64,000 bases of DNA from Neoechinorhynchus agilis (taxonomy: Eukaryota > Acanthocephala): the NCBI GenBank assembly GCA_051530055.1, contig CM121341.1, positions 124,001 through 188,000 of the forward strand, given 5' to 3'. Both the position numbers and the translations under genes were made by a program. Each line of letters opens with the position of its first letter. The stretch's first letter is position 1. Shown here in pieces: positions 50,901-64,000 of this stretch. The notes under the pieces were generated by a model. It saw nothing but the letters and a program-made list of their open reading frames with translations, had not been told where the DNA came from and made no database searches.

Positions 50901-53900
50901 TCATAAAAGACACCTGAATTAAATCTGTAGTACTCGTAAGTTGTTAGGAAATGATAAAACATTTTGAGCATATCCAATTCGCTGATTTCAATTGTGTTAT
51001 CTAATTTTAATGAATCTTGCAAATTTAATGATCTTTGACTCTTGTGACTTTTGACCAAATATGATAATGCGATTCCCGCTTCGAATATTGCAGTTGTAGT
51101 TTAGAAAGTCAAATAATCTGGTCTATCTTAACGCGCTGATTCCAAATCTGTATCCAGATTTGCGCTAGCTGTAATGATTCGTGAGTTATGCGTTGTTCAA
51201 TTTTGAGACAAACTACCTTGATTATTGATATTAAAACGTCAATAAATTTAAGATAAAATTAACTTTTCTAGATATCCTTTTGACGCTCAATTCACCTGCA
51301 ATTACTGTTTGGTGTGGCTTTTTAAATTTGTACACTTAGTTTAAGGATTGAAGTTAATAAAAGACACCTGAATTAAATCTGTAGTACTCGTAAGTTGTTA
51401 GGAAATGATAAAACATTTTGAGCATATCAAATTCGCTGATTTCAATTGTGTTATCTAATTTTAATGAATCTTGCAAATTTAATGATCTTTGACTCTTGTG
51501 ACTTTTGACCAAATATGATAATGCGATTCCCGCTTCGAATATTGCAGTTGTAGTTTAGAAAGTTATTTAGTCTGGACTATCTTAACGCGCTGATGCCAAA
51601 TCTGTATCCAGATTTGCAATAGCTGTAATGGTTCGTGAGTTATGCGTTGTTCAGTTTTGAGACAAACTACCTTGATTATTGATATTAAAAAGTCAATAAA
51701 TTCAAGATAAAATTAACTTTTCTAGATATCCTTTTGACGCTTAATTCACCTGCAATCACTGTTTGATGTGGCTTTTTAAATTTTTACACTTAGTTTAACT
51801 ATTGAAGTTCATAAAAGACACCTGAATTTAATCTGTAGTACTCGTAAGTTGTTAGGAAATGATAAAACATTTTGAGCATATCAAATTCGCTGATTTCAAT
51901 TGTGTTATCTAATTTTAATGAATCTTGCAAATTTAATGATCTTTGACTCTTGTGACTTTTGACCAAATATGATAATGCGATTCCCGCTTCGAATATTGCA
52001 CTTGTAGTTTAGAAAGTCAGTTATTCTGGTCTATCTTAATGCGCTGATTCCAAATCTGTATCCAGATTTGCGCTAGCTGTAATGATTCGTGAGTTATGCG
52101 TTGTTCAATTTTGAGACAAACTACCTTGATTATTGATATTAAAACGTCAATAAATTTAAGATAAAATTAACTTTTCTAGATATCCTTTTGACGCTCAATT
52201 CACCTGCAATTACTGTTTGGTGTGGCTTTTTAAATTTGTACACTTAGTTTAAGGATTGAAGTTCATAAAAGACACCTGAATTAAATCTGTAGTACTCGTA
52301 AGTTGTTAGGAAATGATAAAACATTTTGAGCATATCCAATTCGCTGATTTCAATTGTGTTATCTAATTTTAATGAATCTTGCAAATTTAATGATCTTTGA
52401 CTCTTGTGACTTTTGACCAAATATGATAATGCGATTCCCGCTTCGAATATTGCAGTTGTAGTTTAGAAAGTTATTTAGTACATCTTAACGCGCTGATTCC
52501 AAATCTGTATCCAGATTTGCGATAGCTGTAATGGTTCGTGAGTTATGCGTTGTTCAATTTTGAGACAAACTACCTTGATTATTGATATTAAAACGTCAAT
52601 AAATTTAAGATAAAATTAACTTTTCTAGATCTACTTTTGACGCTGAATTCACCTGCAATCACTGTTTGATGTGGCTTTTTAAATTTTTACACTTAGTTTA
52701 AGGATTGAAGTTCATAAAAGACACCTGAATTAAATCTGTAGTACTCGTAAGTTGTTAGGAAATGATAAAACATTTTGAGCATATCCAATGCGCTGATTTC
52801 AATTGTGTTATCTAATTTTAATGAATCTTGCAAATTTAGTGATCTTTGACTCTTGTGACTTTTGACCAAATATGATAATGCGATTCCCGCTTCGAATATT
52901 GCAGTTGTAGTTTAGAAAGTCAGTTAGTCTGGTCTATCTTAACGCGCTGATTCCAAATCTGTATCAAGATTTTCGCTAGCTGTAATGGTTCGTGAGTTAT
53001 GCGTTGTTCAATTTTGAGACAAACTACCTTGATTATTGATATTAAAACGTCAATAAATTTAAGATAAAATTAACTTTTCTAGATCTACTTTTGACGCTGA
53101 ATTCACCTGCAATCACTGTTTGATGTGGCTTTTTAAATTTGTACACTTAGTTTAAGGATTGAAGTTCATAAAAGACACCTGAATTAAATCTGTAGTACTC
53201 GTAAGTTGTTAGGAAATGATAAAACATTTTGAGCATATCCAATGCGCTGATTTCAATTGTGTTATCTAATTTTAATGAATCTTGCAAATTTAGTGATCTT
53301 TGACTCTTGTGACTTTTGACCAAATATGATAATGCGATTCCCGCTTCGAATATTGCAGTTGTAGTTTAGAAAGTCAGTTATTCTGGTCTATCTTAACGCG
53401 CTGATTCCAAATCTGTATCCAGATTTGCGCTAGCTGTAATGGTTCGTGAGTTATGCGTTGTTCAATTTTGAGACAAACTACCTTGATTATTGATATTAAA
53501 ACGTCAATAAATTTAAGATATAATTAACTTTTCTAGATCTACTTTTGACGCTGAATTCACCTGCAATATCTGTTTGATGTGGCTTTTTAAATTTGTACAC
53601 TTAGTTTAAGGATTGAAGTTCATAAAAGACACCTGAATTAAATCTGTAGTACTCGTAAGTTGTTAGTAAATGATAAAACATTTTGAGCATATCCAATGCG
53701 CTGATTTCAATTGTGTTATCTAATTTTAATGAATCTTGCAAATTTAATGATCTTTGACTCTTGTGACTTTTGACCAAATATGATAATGCGATTCCCGCTT
53801 CGAATATTGCAGTTGTAGTTTAGAAAGTCAGTTAGTCTGGTCTATCTTAACGCGCTGATTCCAAATCTGTATCAAGATTTTCGCTAGCTGTAATGGTTCG

Positions 53901-54314
53901 TGAGTTATGCGTTGTTCAATTTTGAGACAAACTACCTTGATTATTGATATTAAAACGTCAATAAATTTAAGATATAATTAACTTTTCTAGATATCCTTTT
54001 GACGCTCAATTCACCTGCAATCACTGTTTGATGTGGCTTTTTAAATTTTTACACTTAGTTTAAGGATTGAAGTTCATAAAAGACACCTGAATTAAATCTG
54101 TAGTACTCGTAAGTTGTTAGGAAATGATAAAACATTTTGAGCATATCAAATTCGCTGATTTCAATTGTGTTATCTAATTTTAATGAATCTTGCAAATTTA
54201 ATGATCTTTGACTCTTGTGACTTTTGACCAAATATGATAATGCGATTCCCGCTTCGAATATTGCAGTTGTAGTTTAGAAAGTCATAATGAGGTCCATCTT
54301 AACGCGCTGATTCC

Positions 54315-54332
54315 AAATCTGTATCCAGATTT
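54315..54332. repeat. Dyad 1 of the satellite monomer (example)
   Basis: AAATCTG-TATC-CAGATTT is a perfect 7-bp inverted repeat with a 4-base loop, placed just after CGCTGATTCC in the third subunit. It recurs in most type II monomers. Type I has AAATCTG-TTTT-CGGATTT, with one wobble pair. A common variant, TATCAAGATTT, weakens it. Confidence 0.85.
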
Positions 54333-54392
54333 GCGCTAGCTGTAATGGTTCGTGAGTTATGCGTTGTTCAATTTTGAGACAAACTACCTTGA

Positions 54393-54416
54393 TTATTGAT
54401 ATTAAAACGTCAATAA
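54393..54416. repeat. Dyad 2 of the satellite monomer (example)
   Basis: TTATTGA and TCAATAA form a perfect 7-bp inverted repeat around TATTAAAACG, about 60 bases after dyad 1. In type I the same place reads ATTGAT-ATTAAAAC-ATCAAT, a 6-bp dyad with a changed right arm, so pairing is kept in both families. Confidence 0.85.
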
Positions 54417-57400
54417 ATTTAAGATAAAATTAACTTTTCTAGATATCCTTTTGACGCTTAATTCACCTGCAATCACTGTTTGATGTGGCTTTTTAAATTT
54501 TTACACTTAGTTTAAGGATTGAAGTTCATAAAAGACACCTGAATTAAATCTGTAGTACTCGTAAGTTGTTAGGAAATGATAAAACATTTTGAGCATATCA
54601 AATTCGCTGATTTCAATTGTGTTATCTAATTTTAATGAATCTTGCAAATTTAATGATCTTTGACTCTTGTGACTTTTGACCAAATATGATAATGCGATTC
54701 CCGCTTCGAATATTGCACTTGTAGTTTAGAAAGTCAGTTAGTCTGGTATATCTTAACGCGCTGATTGCAAATCTGTATCCAGATTTGCGCTGGCTGTAAT
54801 GGTTCGTGAGTTATGCGTTGTTCAATTTTGAGACAAACTACCTTGAATATTGATATTAAAACGTCAATAAATTTAAGATATAATTAACTTTTCTAGATCT
54901 TCTTTTGACGCTGAATTCACCTGCAATTACTGTTTGATGTTCCTTTAAAAATTTGTACACTTAGTTTTAGGATTGAAGTTCATAAAAGACACCTGAATTA
55001 AATCTGTAGTACTCGGAAGTTGTTATGAAATGATAAAACATTTTGAGCATATCCAATCCGCTGATTTCAATTGTGTTATTTAATTTTAATGAATCTTGCA
55101 AATTTAATGATCTTTGACTCTTGTGACTTTTTACCAAATATGATAATGCGATTCCCGCTTCGAATATTGCAGTTGTAGTGTAGGAAGTTAGTTGATGTGG
55201 TCCATCTTAACGCGCTGATTCCAAATCTGTATCCAGATTTGCAATAGCTGCAATGGTTCGTGAGTTATGCGTTGTTCAATTTTGAGACAAACTACCTTGA
55301 TTATTGATATTAAAACGTCAATAAATTTAAGATATAATTAACTTTTCTAGATATCCTTTTGACGCTCAATTCACCTGAAATCACTGTTTTATGTGGCTTT
55401 TTAAATTTTTACACTTAGTTTAAGGATTGAAGTTCATAAAAGACACCTGAATTAAATCTGTAGTACTCGTAAGTTGTTAGGAAATGATAAAACATTGTGA
55501 GCACATCCAATGCGCTGATTTCAGTTGTGTTATCCAATTTTAATGAATCTTGCAAATTTAGTGATCTTTGACTCTTGTGACTTTTGACACAATATGATAA
55601 TGCGATTCCCGCTTCGAATATTGCAGTTGTAGTTTAGAAAGTCAGTTGATGAGGTCCATCTTAACGCGCTGATTCCAAATCTGTATCCAGATTTGCGCTA
55701 GCTGTAATGGCTCGTGAGTTATGCGTTGTTCAATTTTGAGACAAACTACCTTCATTATTGATATTAAAACGTCAATAAATTTAAGATAAAATTAACTTTT
55801 CTAGATATCCTTTTGACGCTTAATTCACCTGCAATCACTGTTTGATGTGGCTTTTTAAATTTTTACATTCAGTTTAAGTATTGAAGTTCATAAAAGACAC
55901 CTGAATTATATCTGTAGTACTCGTAAGTTGTTAGGAAATGATAAAATATTTTTAGCATATCAAATTCGCTGATTTCAATTGTGTTATCTAATTTTAATGA
56001 ATTTTGCAAATTTAATGATCTTTGTCTTTTGTGACTTTTGACCAAATATGATAATGCGATTCCCGCTTCGAATATTTCACTTGTAGTTTAGAGAGTCAGC
56101 TAGTCTGGTCTATCTTAATGCGCTGATTCCAAATCTGTATCAAGATTTGCGCTAGCTGTAAAAATTCGTGAGTTATGCGTTGTTCAATTTTGAGACAAAC
56201 TACCTTGATTATTGATATTAAAACTTCAATAAATTTAAGATATAATTAACTTTTCTAGATATCCTTTTGACGCTTAATTCACCTGCAATCACTGTTTGAT
56301 GTGGCTTTTTAAATTTTTACACTTAGTTTAAGGATTTAAGTTTATAAAAGACACCTGAATTAAATCTGTAGTACTCGTAAGTAGTTAGGAAATTATAAAA
56401 CATTTTGAGCATATCAAATTCGCTGATTTCAATTGTGTTATCCAATTTTAATGAATCTTGCAAATTTAATGATCTTAGACTCTTGTGACTTTTGACCAAA
56501 TATGATAATGCGATTCCCGCTTCGAATATTTCATTTGTAGTTTAGATAGTAACTTAGTCTGGTCTATCTTAACGCGCTGATTCCAAATCTGTATCCAGAT
56601 TTACGCTAGCTCTAATAATTCGTGAGTTATGCGTTGTTCAATTTTTAGACAAACTACCTTGATTATTGATATTAAAACGTCAATAAATTTCAGATATAAT
56701 TAACTTTTCTAGATCTATTTTTGACGCTCAATTCACCTGCCATCTCTGTTTTATGTGGCTTTTTTAATTTTTACACTTAGTTAAAGGATTGAAGTTCATA
56801 AAAGACACCTGAATTAAATCTGTAGAACTCGTAAGTTGTTAGGAAATGATAAAACATTTTGAGCATATGCAATGCGCTGATTTCAATTGTGTTATCCAAT
56901 TTTAATGAGTCTTGCAAATTTAATGATCTTAGACTCTTGTGACTTTTGACCAAATATGATAATGCGATTCCCGCTTCGAATATTGCACTTGTAGTTTAGA
57001 AAGTCAGTTAGTCTGGTCTATCTTTACGCGCTGATTGCGAATCTTTATCCAGATTTGCGCTGGCTGTAATGGTTCGTGAGTTATGCGTTGTTCAATTTTG
57101 AGACAAACTACCTTTATTATTGATATTAAAACGTCAATAAATTTAAGATATAATTAACTTTTCTAGATCTTCTTTTGACGCTGAATTCACCTGCAATTAC
57201 TGTTTGGTGTGGCTTTATAAATTTGTACACTTAGTTTAAGGATTGAAGTTCATAAAAGACACCTGAATAAAATCTGTAGTACTCGTTAGTTGTTAGGAAA
57301 TGATGAAACATTTAGAGCATATCCAATGCGCTGATTTAAATTGTGTTATCCAATTTTAATGAATCTTGCAAATTTAATGATCTTAGGCTCTTGTGACTTT

Positions 57401-59870
57401 TGACCAAATATGATAATGCGATTCCCGCTTCGAATATTCCAGTTGTAGTTTAGATAGCAACTTAGTCTGGTCAATCTTAACGCGCTGATTCCAAACCTGT
57501 ATCCAGATTTTCAATAGCTGTAATAATTCGTAAGTTATGCGTTGTTCAATTTTGAGACAAACTACCTTGATTATTGATATTAAAACGTCAATAAATTTAA
57601 GATATAATTAACTTTTCTATATATCCTTTTGACGCTCAATTCACCTGCAATCACTGTTTGATGTTGCTTTTTAAATTTGTACACTTAGTTTACGGATTGA
57701 AGTTCATAAAAGACACCTGAATTAAATCTGTTGTACTCGGAAGTTGTTATAAAATGATCAAACATTTTGAGCATATCAAATCCGCTGATTTCAATTGTGT
57801 TATTTAATTTTAATGAATCTTGCAAATTTAATGATCTTTGACTCTTGTGACTTTTTACCAAGTATGATAATACGATTCCCGCTTCGAATATTGCAGTTGT
57901 AGTTTAGATAGTCACTTGATGAGGTCCATCTTAACGCGCTGATTCCAAATCTGTATCCAGATTTGCAATAGCTGTAATGGTTCGTGAGTTATGCGTTGTT
58001 CAATTTTGAGACAAACTACCTTGATTATTGATATTAAAACGTCAATAAATTTAAGATATAATTAACTTTTCTAGATCTTCTTTTGACGCTGAATTCACCT
58101 GCAATTACTGTTTGATGTGGCTTTTCAAATTTTTACACTTAGTTTAAGGATTGAAGTTCATAAAAGAAACCTGAATTAAATCTGTAGTACTCGGAAGTTG
58201 TTAGGAAATGATAAAACATTTAGAGCATATCAAATTCGCTGATTTCAACTGTGTTATCTAATTTTAATGAATCTTGCAAATTTAATGATCTTTGACTCTT
58301 GTGACTTTTGACCAAATATGATAATACGATTCCCGCTTCGAATATTGCAGTTGTAGTTTAGATGGTCACTTGATGAGGTCCATCTTAACGCGCTGATTCC
58401 AAATCTGTATCAAGATTTGCGCTAGCTGTAATGGCTCGTGAGTTATGCGTTGTTCAATTTTGAGACAAGCTACCTTGATTATTGATATTAAAACGTCAAT
58501 AAATTTAAGATATAATCAACTTTTCTAGATCTACTTTTGACGCTGAATTCACCTGCGATCACTGTTTGATGTGGCTTTTTTAATTTTTACACTTAGTTTA
58601 AGGATTGAAGTTCATAAAAGAAACCTGAATTAAATCTGTAGTACTCGGAAGTTGTTATGAAATGATAAAACATTTTGAGCATATCCAATCCGCTGATTTA
58701 AATTGTGTCATTTAATTTTAATGAATCGTGCAAATTTAATGATCTTTGACTCTTGTGACTTTTTACCAAATATGATAATGCGATTCCCGCTTCGAATATT
58801 GCAGTTATAGTGTAGGAAGTCATTTAGTCTGGTATATCTTAACGCGCTGATTCCAAATCTGTATCAAGATTTACGCTAGCTGGAATAATTCGTGAGTTAT
58901 GCGTTGTTCAATTTTGAGACAAACTACCTTGATTATTGATATAAAAACGTCAATAAATTTAAGATATAATTAACTTTTCTAGATCTTCTTTTGACGCTGA
59001 ATTCACCTGCAATCACTGTTTGATGTTTCTTTTCAAATTTTTACACTTAGTTTAAGGATTGAAGTTCATAAAAGACACCTTAATTAAATCTGCAGTACTC
59101 GTAAGTTGTTGGGAAATGATAAAACATTTTGAGCATATCAAATTCGCTGATTTCAACTGTGTTATCTAATTTTAATGAATCTCGCAAATTTAATGATCTT
59201 TGACTCTTGTGACTTTTGACCAAATATGATAATGCGATTCCCGCTTCGAATATTGCAGTTGTTGTTTAGAAAGTCAGTTGATGAGGTCCACCTTAACGCG
59301 CTGATTCCAAATCTGTATCCAGATTTACGCTAGCTCTAATAATTCGTGAGTAATGCGTTGTTCAATTTTGAGACAAACTACCTTGATTATTGATATTAAA
59401 ACGTCAATAAATTTAAGATATAATTAACTTTTCTAGATCTACTTTTGACGCTAAATTCACCTGCAATCACTGTTTTATGTGGCTTTTTTAATTTTTACAC
59501 TTAGTTTAAGGATTGAAGTTCATAAAAGACACCTGAATTAAATCTGTAGAACTCGTAAGTTGTTAGGAAATGATAAAGCATTGTGAGCATATCCAATGCG
59601 CTGATTTCAGTTGTGTTATCCAATTTTAATGAATCTTGCAAATTTAGTGATCTTTGACTCTTGTGACTTTTTTCCAAATATGATAATGCGATTCCCGCTT
59701 CGAATATTGCAGTTGTAGTTTAGAAGGTCAGTTATTCTGGTCTATCTTAATGCGCTGATTCCAAATCTGTATCAAGATTTTCGCTAGCTGTAATGGTTCG
59801 TGAGTTATGCGTTGTTCAATTTTGAGACAAACTACCTTGATTATTGATATTAAAACGTCAATAAATTTGA

Positions 59871-61000
59871 GATAAAATCAACTTTTCTTGATCTACTTTT
59901 GACGCTGAATTCACCTGCAATCACAGTTTGATGTGGCTTTTTGAATTTGTACACTTAGTTTAAGGATTGAAGTTCATAAAAGACACCTGAATTAAATCTG
60001 TAATACTCGTAAGTTGTTAGGAAATGATAAAACATTTTGAGCACATCCAATGCGCTGATTTCAATTGTGTTATCTAATTTTAATGAATCTTGCAAATTTA
60101 GTGATCTTTGACTCTTGTGACTTTTGACCAAATATGATAATACGATTCCCGCTTCGAATATTGCAGTTGTAGTTTAGAAAGTCAGTTATTCTGGTCTATC
60201 TTAATGCGCTGATTCCAAATCTGTATCAAGATTTTCGCTAGCTTAAATGGTTCGTGAGTTATGCGTTGTTCAATTTTGAGACAAACTACATTGATTATTG
60301 ATATTAAAACGTCAATAAATTTGAGATATAATCAACCTTTCTTTATCTACTTTTGACGCTGAATTCACCTGCAATCACTGTTTGATGTGGCTTTTTGAAT
60401 TTGTACACTTAGTTTAAGGATTGAAGTTCATAAAAGACACCTTAATTAAATGTGAAATACTCGTAAGTTGTTAGGAAATGATAAAACATTTTGAGCATAT
60501 CCAATGCGCTGATTTCAATTGTGTTATCTAATTTTAATGAATCTTGCAAATTTAGTGATCTTTGACTCTTGTGACTTTTGACCAAATATGATAATACGAT
60601 TCCCGCTTCAAATGTTGCAGTTGTAGTTTAGTAGGTCAGTTATTCTGGTCTATCTTAATGCGCTGATTCCAAATCTGTATCAAGATTTTCGCTAGCTGTA
60701 ATGGTTCGTGAGTTATGCGTTGTTCAATTTTGAGACAAACTACCTTGATTATTGATATTAAAACGTCAATAAATTTGAGATAAAATCAACTTTTCTTGAT
60801 CTACTTTTGACGCTGAATTCACCTGCAATCACAGTTTGATGTGGCTTTTTGAATTTGTACACTTAGTTTTAGGATTGAAGTTCATAAAAGACACCTGAAT
60901 TAAATCTGTAATACTCGTAAGTTGTTTGGAAATGATAAAACATTTTGAGCATATCCAATGCGCTGATTTCAATTGTGTTATCTAATTTAAATGAATCTTG
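59871..61000. repeat. Two-monomer (908-bp) duplication in type II
   Basis: GATAAAATCAACTTTTCTTG with a following CAATCACAGTTTG occurs at 59871 and 60779, 908 bases apart. The monomer in between has a different variant (GATATAATCAACCTTTCTTT). This is the same period as the type I dimer near 15-16 kb but arose independently. Confidence 0.7.
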
Positions 61001-63534
61001 CAAATTTAGTGATCTTTGACTCTTGTGACTTTTGACCAAATATGATAATACGATTCCCGCTTCGAATATTGCAGTTGTAGTTTAGAAAGTCAGTTATTCT
61101 GGTTTATCTTAATGCGCTGATTCCAAATCTATATCCAGATTTGCGCTAGCTGTAATGGTTCGTGAGTTATGCGTTGTTAACTTTTGAGACAAACTACCTT
61201 GATTATTGATATTTAAACGTAATTAAATTTGAGATATAATCAACTTTTCTTGATCTACTTTTGACGCTGAATTCACCAGCAATATCTGTTTTATTTGGCT
61301 TTTTAAATTTGTACACTTAGTTTAAGGATTGAAGTTCATAAAAGACACCTGAATTAAATCTGTAATACTCGTAAGTTGTTAGTAAATGATAAAACATTTT
61401 GAGCATATCCAATGCGCTGATTTCAATTGTGTTATCTAATTTTAATGAATCTTGAAAATCTAGTGATCTTTGACTCTTGTGACTTTTGACCAAATATGAT
61501 AATGCGATTCCCGCTTCAAATATTGCAGTTGTAGTTTAGAAAGTCAGTTGATGTGGTCCATCTAAACGCGCTGATTCCAAATCTGTATCAAGATTTTCGC
61601 TAGCTGTAATGGTTCGTGAGTTATTCGTTGTTCAATTTTGAGACAAACTACCTTGATTATTTATAATAAAACGTCAATAAATTTAAGACCAAATTATCTT
61701 TTCTAGATATCCTTTTGACGCTCAATTCACCTGCAATCACTGTTAGATGCGGCTTTTAAAATTTTTACACTTAGTTTAATTATTGAAGTTCATAAAAGAC
61801 ACCTGAATTGAATCTGTTGTACTCGTAAGTAGTTATGAAATGATAAAACATTTTGAGCATATCCAATGCGCTGATTTCAATTGTGTTATCTAATTTTAAT
61901 GAATCTTGCAAATTTAGTTATCTTTGACTCTTGTGACTTTTGACCAAATATGATAATAGGATTCCCGCTTCGAATATTGCAGTTGTTGTTTAGATAGTCA
62001 CTTAATCTGGTCTACCTTAACGCGCTGATTCCAAATCTGTATCAAGATTTGCAATAGCTGTAATGGTTCATGAGTTATGCGTTGTTCAATTTTGAGACAA
62101 ACTACATTGATTATTGATATTAAAACGTCAATAAATTTAAGATATAATTAACTTTTCTACATCTTCTTTTGACGCTGAATTCACCTGCAATCACTGTTTG
62201 ATGTGGCTTTTTAAATTTTTACACTTAGTTTAAGGATTGAAGTTCATAAAAGACACCTGAATTAAATCTGTAGTACTCGTAAGTTGTTAGGAAATGATAA
62301 AACATTTTAAGCATATCCAATCCGCTGATTTCAATTGTGTTATTTAATTTTAATGAATCTTGCAAATTTTATGATCTTTGACTCTTGTGACTTTTGACCA
62401 AATATGATATAACGATTCCCGCTTCGAATATGGCAGTTGTAGTTTAGAAGGTCAGTTGATGTGGTGTATCTTAACGCGCTGATTCCAAATCTGTATCCAG
62501 ATTTGCGCTAGCTGTAATGGTTCGTTAGTTATGCGTTGTTCAATTTTGAGACAAACTACCTTGATTATTGATATTAAAACGTCAATAAATTTAAGATATA
62601 ATTAACTTTTCTAGATCTACTTTTGACGCTGAATTCGCCTGCAATCACTGTTTGATGTGGCTTTTTAAATTTGTACAATTAGTTTAAGGATTGAAGTTAA
62701 TAAAAGACACCTGAATTAAATCTGTAGTACTCGGAAGTTGTTATGAAATGATGAAACATTTTGAGCATATCCAATGCGCTGATTTCAATTGTGTTATCTA
62801 ATTTTAATGAATCTTGCAAATTTTGTGATCTTTGACTCTTGTGACTTTTGACCAAATATGATAATGCGATTCCCGCATCGAATATTGCAGTTTTATTTTA
62901 GAAAGCCAGTTGATGTTGTCATTCTTAACGCGCTTATTCCAAATCTGTATCAAGATTTTCGCTAGCTGTAATGGTTCGTGAGTTATGCGTTGTTCAATTT
63001 TGAGACAAACTACCCTGATTATTGATATTAAAACGTCAATAAATTTGAGATATAATCAACTTTTCTTTATCTACTTTTGACGCTGAATTCACCTGCAATC
63101 ACTGTTTGATGTGGCTTTTTGAATTTGTACACTTAGTTTAAGGATTGAAGTTCATAAAAGACACCTGAATTAAATCTGTAATACTCGTAAGTTGTTAGGA
63201 AATGATAAAACATTTTGAGCATATCAAATTCGCTGATTTCAATTGTGTTATCTAATTTTAATGAATCTTGCAAATTTAGTGATCTTTGACTCTTGTGACT
63301 TTTGACCAAATATGATAATGCGATTCCCGCTTCGAATATTGCAGTTATAGTGTAGGAAGTCATTTGGTCTGGTCTATCTTAACGCGCTGATTCCAAATCT
63401 GTATCAAGATTTACGCTAGCTGTAATAATTCGTGAGTTATGCGTTGTTCAATTTTGAGACAAACTACCTTGATTATTGATATTAAAACGTCAATAAATTT
63501 AAGATATAATTAACTTTTCTAGATCTACTTTTGA

Positions 63535-63988
63535 CGCTGAATTCACCTGCAATCACTGTTTGATGTTGCTTTTCAAATTTTTACACTTAGTTTAAGGATT
63601 GAAGTTCATAAAAGACACCTTAATTAAATCTGCAGTACTCGTAAGTTGTTAGGAAATGATAAAACATTTTGAGCATATCAAATTCGCTGATTTCAATTGT
63701 GTTATCTAATTTTAATGAATCTTGCAAATTTAATGATCTTTGACTCTTGTGACTTTTGACCAAATATGATAATGCGATTCCCGCTTCGAATATTGCAGTT
63801 GTAGTTTAGAAAGTCAGTTGATGTGGTCCACCTTAACGCGCTGATTCCAAATCTGTATCAAGATTTGCGCTAGCTGTAATAATTCGTGAGTTATGCGTTG
63901 TTCAATTTTGAGACAAACTACCTTGATTATTGATATTAAAACGTCAATAAATTTAAGATATAATTAACTTTTCTAGATATCCTTTTGA
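63535..63988. repeat. Reference satellite monomer showing its three subunits
   Basis: Taking CGCTGA as phase, one 454-bp monomer splits into three: 63535-63684 (150 bp, begins CGCTGAATTCACCTGCAAT), 63685-63838 (154 bp, begins CGCTGATTTCAATTGTGTT) and 63839-63988 (150 bp, begins CGCTGATTCCAAATCTGTA). The sequences before each start also resemble each other: an AT-rich stretch, then CATAT or CATCT-like bases, then AACG or TTGACG. This supports an ancient trimer of a unit of about 151 bp. Confidence 0.75.
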
Positions 63989-64000
63989 CGCTTAATTCAC

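Larger units (their letters stand above)
9391..64000. repeat. Tandem satellite array, 454-bp monomer
   Basis: A single uninterrupted head-to-tail array of about 120 monomers fills 85% of the window and continues past the right edge. The period was read from the recurring anchor TTGATTATTGATATTAAAA: starts at 25703, 26157, 26611, 27065 and 27519 are each 454 apart, and 63469 to 63923 is also 454. The same step holds in the left part (10726, 11180, 11634). Monomers are AT-rich and differ mostly by point changes and rare deletions of 41-51 bases. No gene or inserted transposon interrupts the array. The strand label is arbitrary. Size and uniformity fit a centromeric or pericentromeric satellite, but function cannot be told from sequence alone. 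Confidence 0.98.
25586..64000. repeat. Satellite type II block
   Basis: About 85 monomers are marked by GTAGTTTAGAAAGTCAGTT, CTGTATCCAGATTT, GGTTCGTGAGTTATGCGTTG, ACGTCAATAAATTT and TTGTGACTTTTGACCAAATA. Most neighbours look very similar to one another, especially at about 34.7-38.9 kb and 52-54.7 kb. Copies at about 28-34 kb and 55-62 kb are more varied. The block runs off the window, so its length is a minimum. Confidence 0.92.

Noticed and set aside
15846-63363. Minus-strand frames of 60-76 codons recurring in the same phase of the satellite (15846-16070, 24914-25099, 44112-44294, 63133-63363).
   Set aside because: They are open in only a few of about 120 monomers; similarity follows from the repeat itself.
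9391-64000. CRISPR-like regular repeats.
   Set aside because: The whole 454-bp unit repeats with no unique spacers, and the context is animal rDNA and R2.
9391-64000. Satellite as rDNA intergenic-spacer repeats.
   Set aside because: Over 54 kb of unbroken array without any rRNA gene, and no promoter-like sequence recognised; still not fully excluded.
9391-64000. A CENP-B-box-like motif in the monomer.
   Set aside because: No stretch resembling the 17-bp box was seen on either strand by eye.

Overview
The window joins a broken ribosomal-DNA locus (about 1-8,650) to a very long satellite array (about 9,391-64,000, running off the right edge). The left part holds two pieces of eukaryotic-type 28S rRNA gene and at least two lineages of R2, a non-LTR (LINE) retrotransposon of 28S genes. 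The organism is therefore an animal, most likely an invertebrate. The place would fit heterochromatin beside an rDNA array or centromere. I cannot name the species, and I see no ordinary host protein-coding gene.

Left part, in order: an R2 reverse-transcriptase fragment cut off by the window edge (1-857); about 1.19 kb of 28S sequence (858-2046); a nearly full-length R2 copy (2047-6996) with a 5' leader, a four-zinc-finger N-terminal frame, a damaged linker, a 1,068-codon RT/endonuclease frame and a short 3' UTR; 28S sequence starting at the classic R2 target TAGCCAAATGCC (6997-about 7244); then R2 pieces of another lineage, all on the plus strand but out of order (about 7245-8650). The interval 8651-9390 is AT-rich and unassigned. 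The main R2 copy looks inactive. Its zinc-finger and RT halves lie in different frames, there are two in-frame stops between them, and a catalytic endonuclease Asp reads as Tyr. Several changes at positions I recall as strongly conserved suggest the flanking 28S is a relic.

Right part: about 120 head-to-tail copies of a 454-bp AT-rich monomer. Each monomer is itself an old trimer, with three related subunits of 150, 154 and 150 bp that begin with CGCTGA(A)TT-like motifs. Two sequence families are clear. Type I fills about 10.26-25.59 kb and type II fills 25.59-64 kb; the two monomers at the array edge (9.39-10.26 kb) look type II-like or mixed. Local higher-order duplications of 2, 3, 6, 8 and 11 monomers can be read from shared private variants. 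Each monomer carries two short dyads in its third subunit, and both are retained in modified form in both families.

All coordinates of junctions between elements are by-eye estimates, generally good to about 10 bases. Comparisons with 28S and R2 proteins rest on remembered conserved sequence, not on a search.
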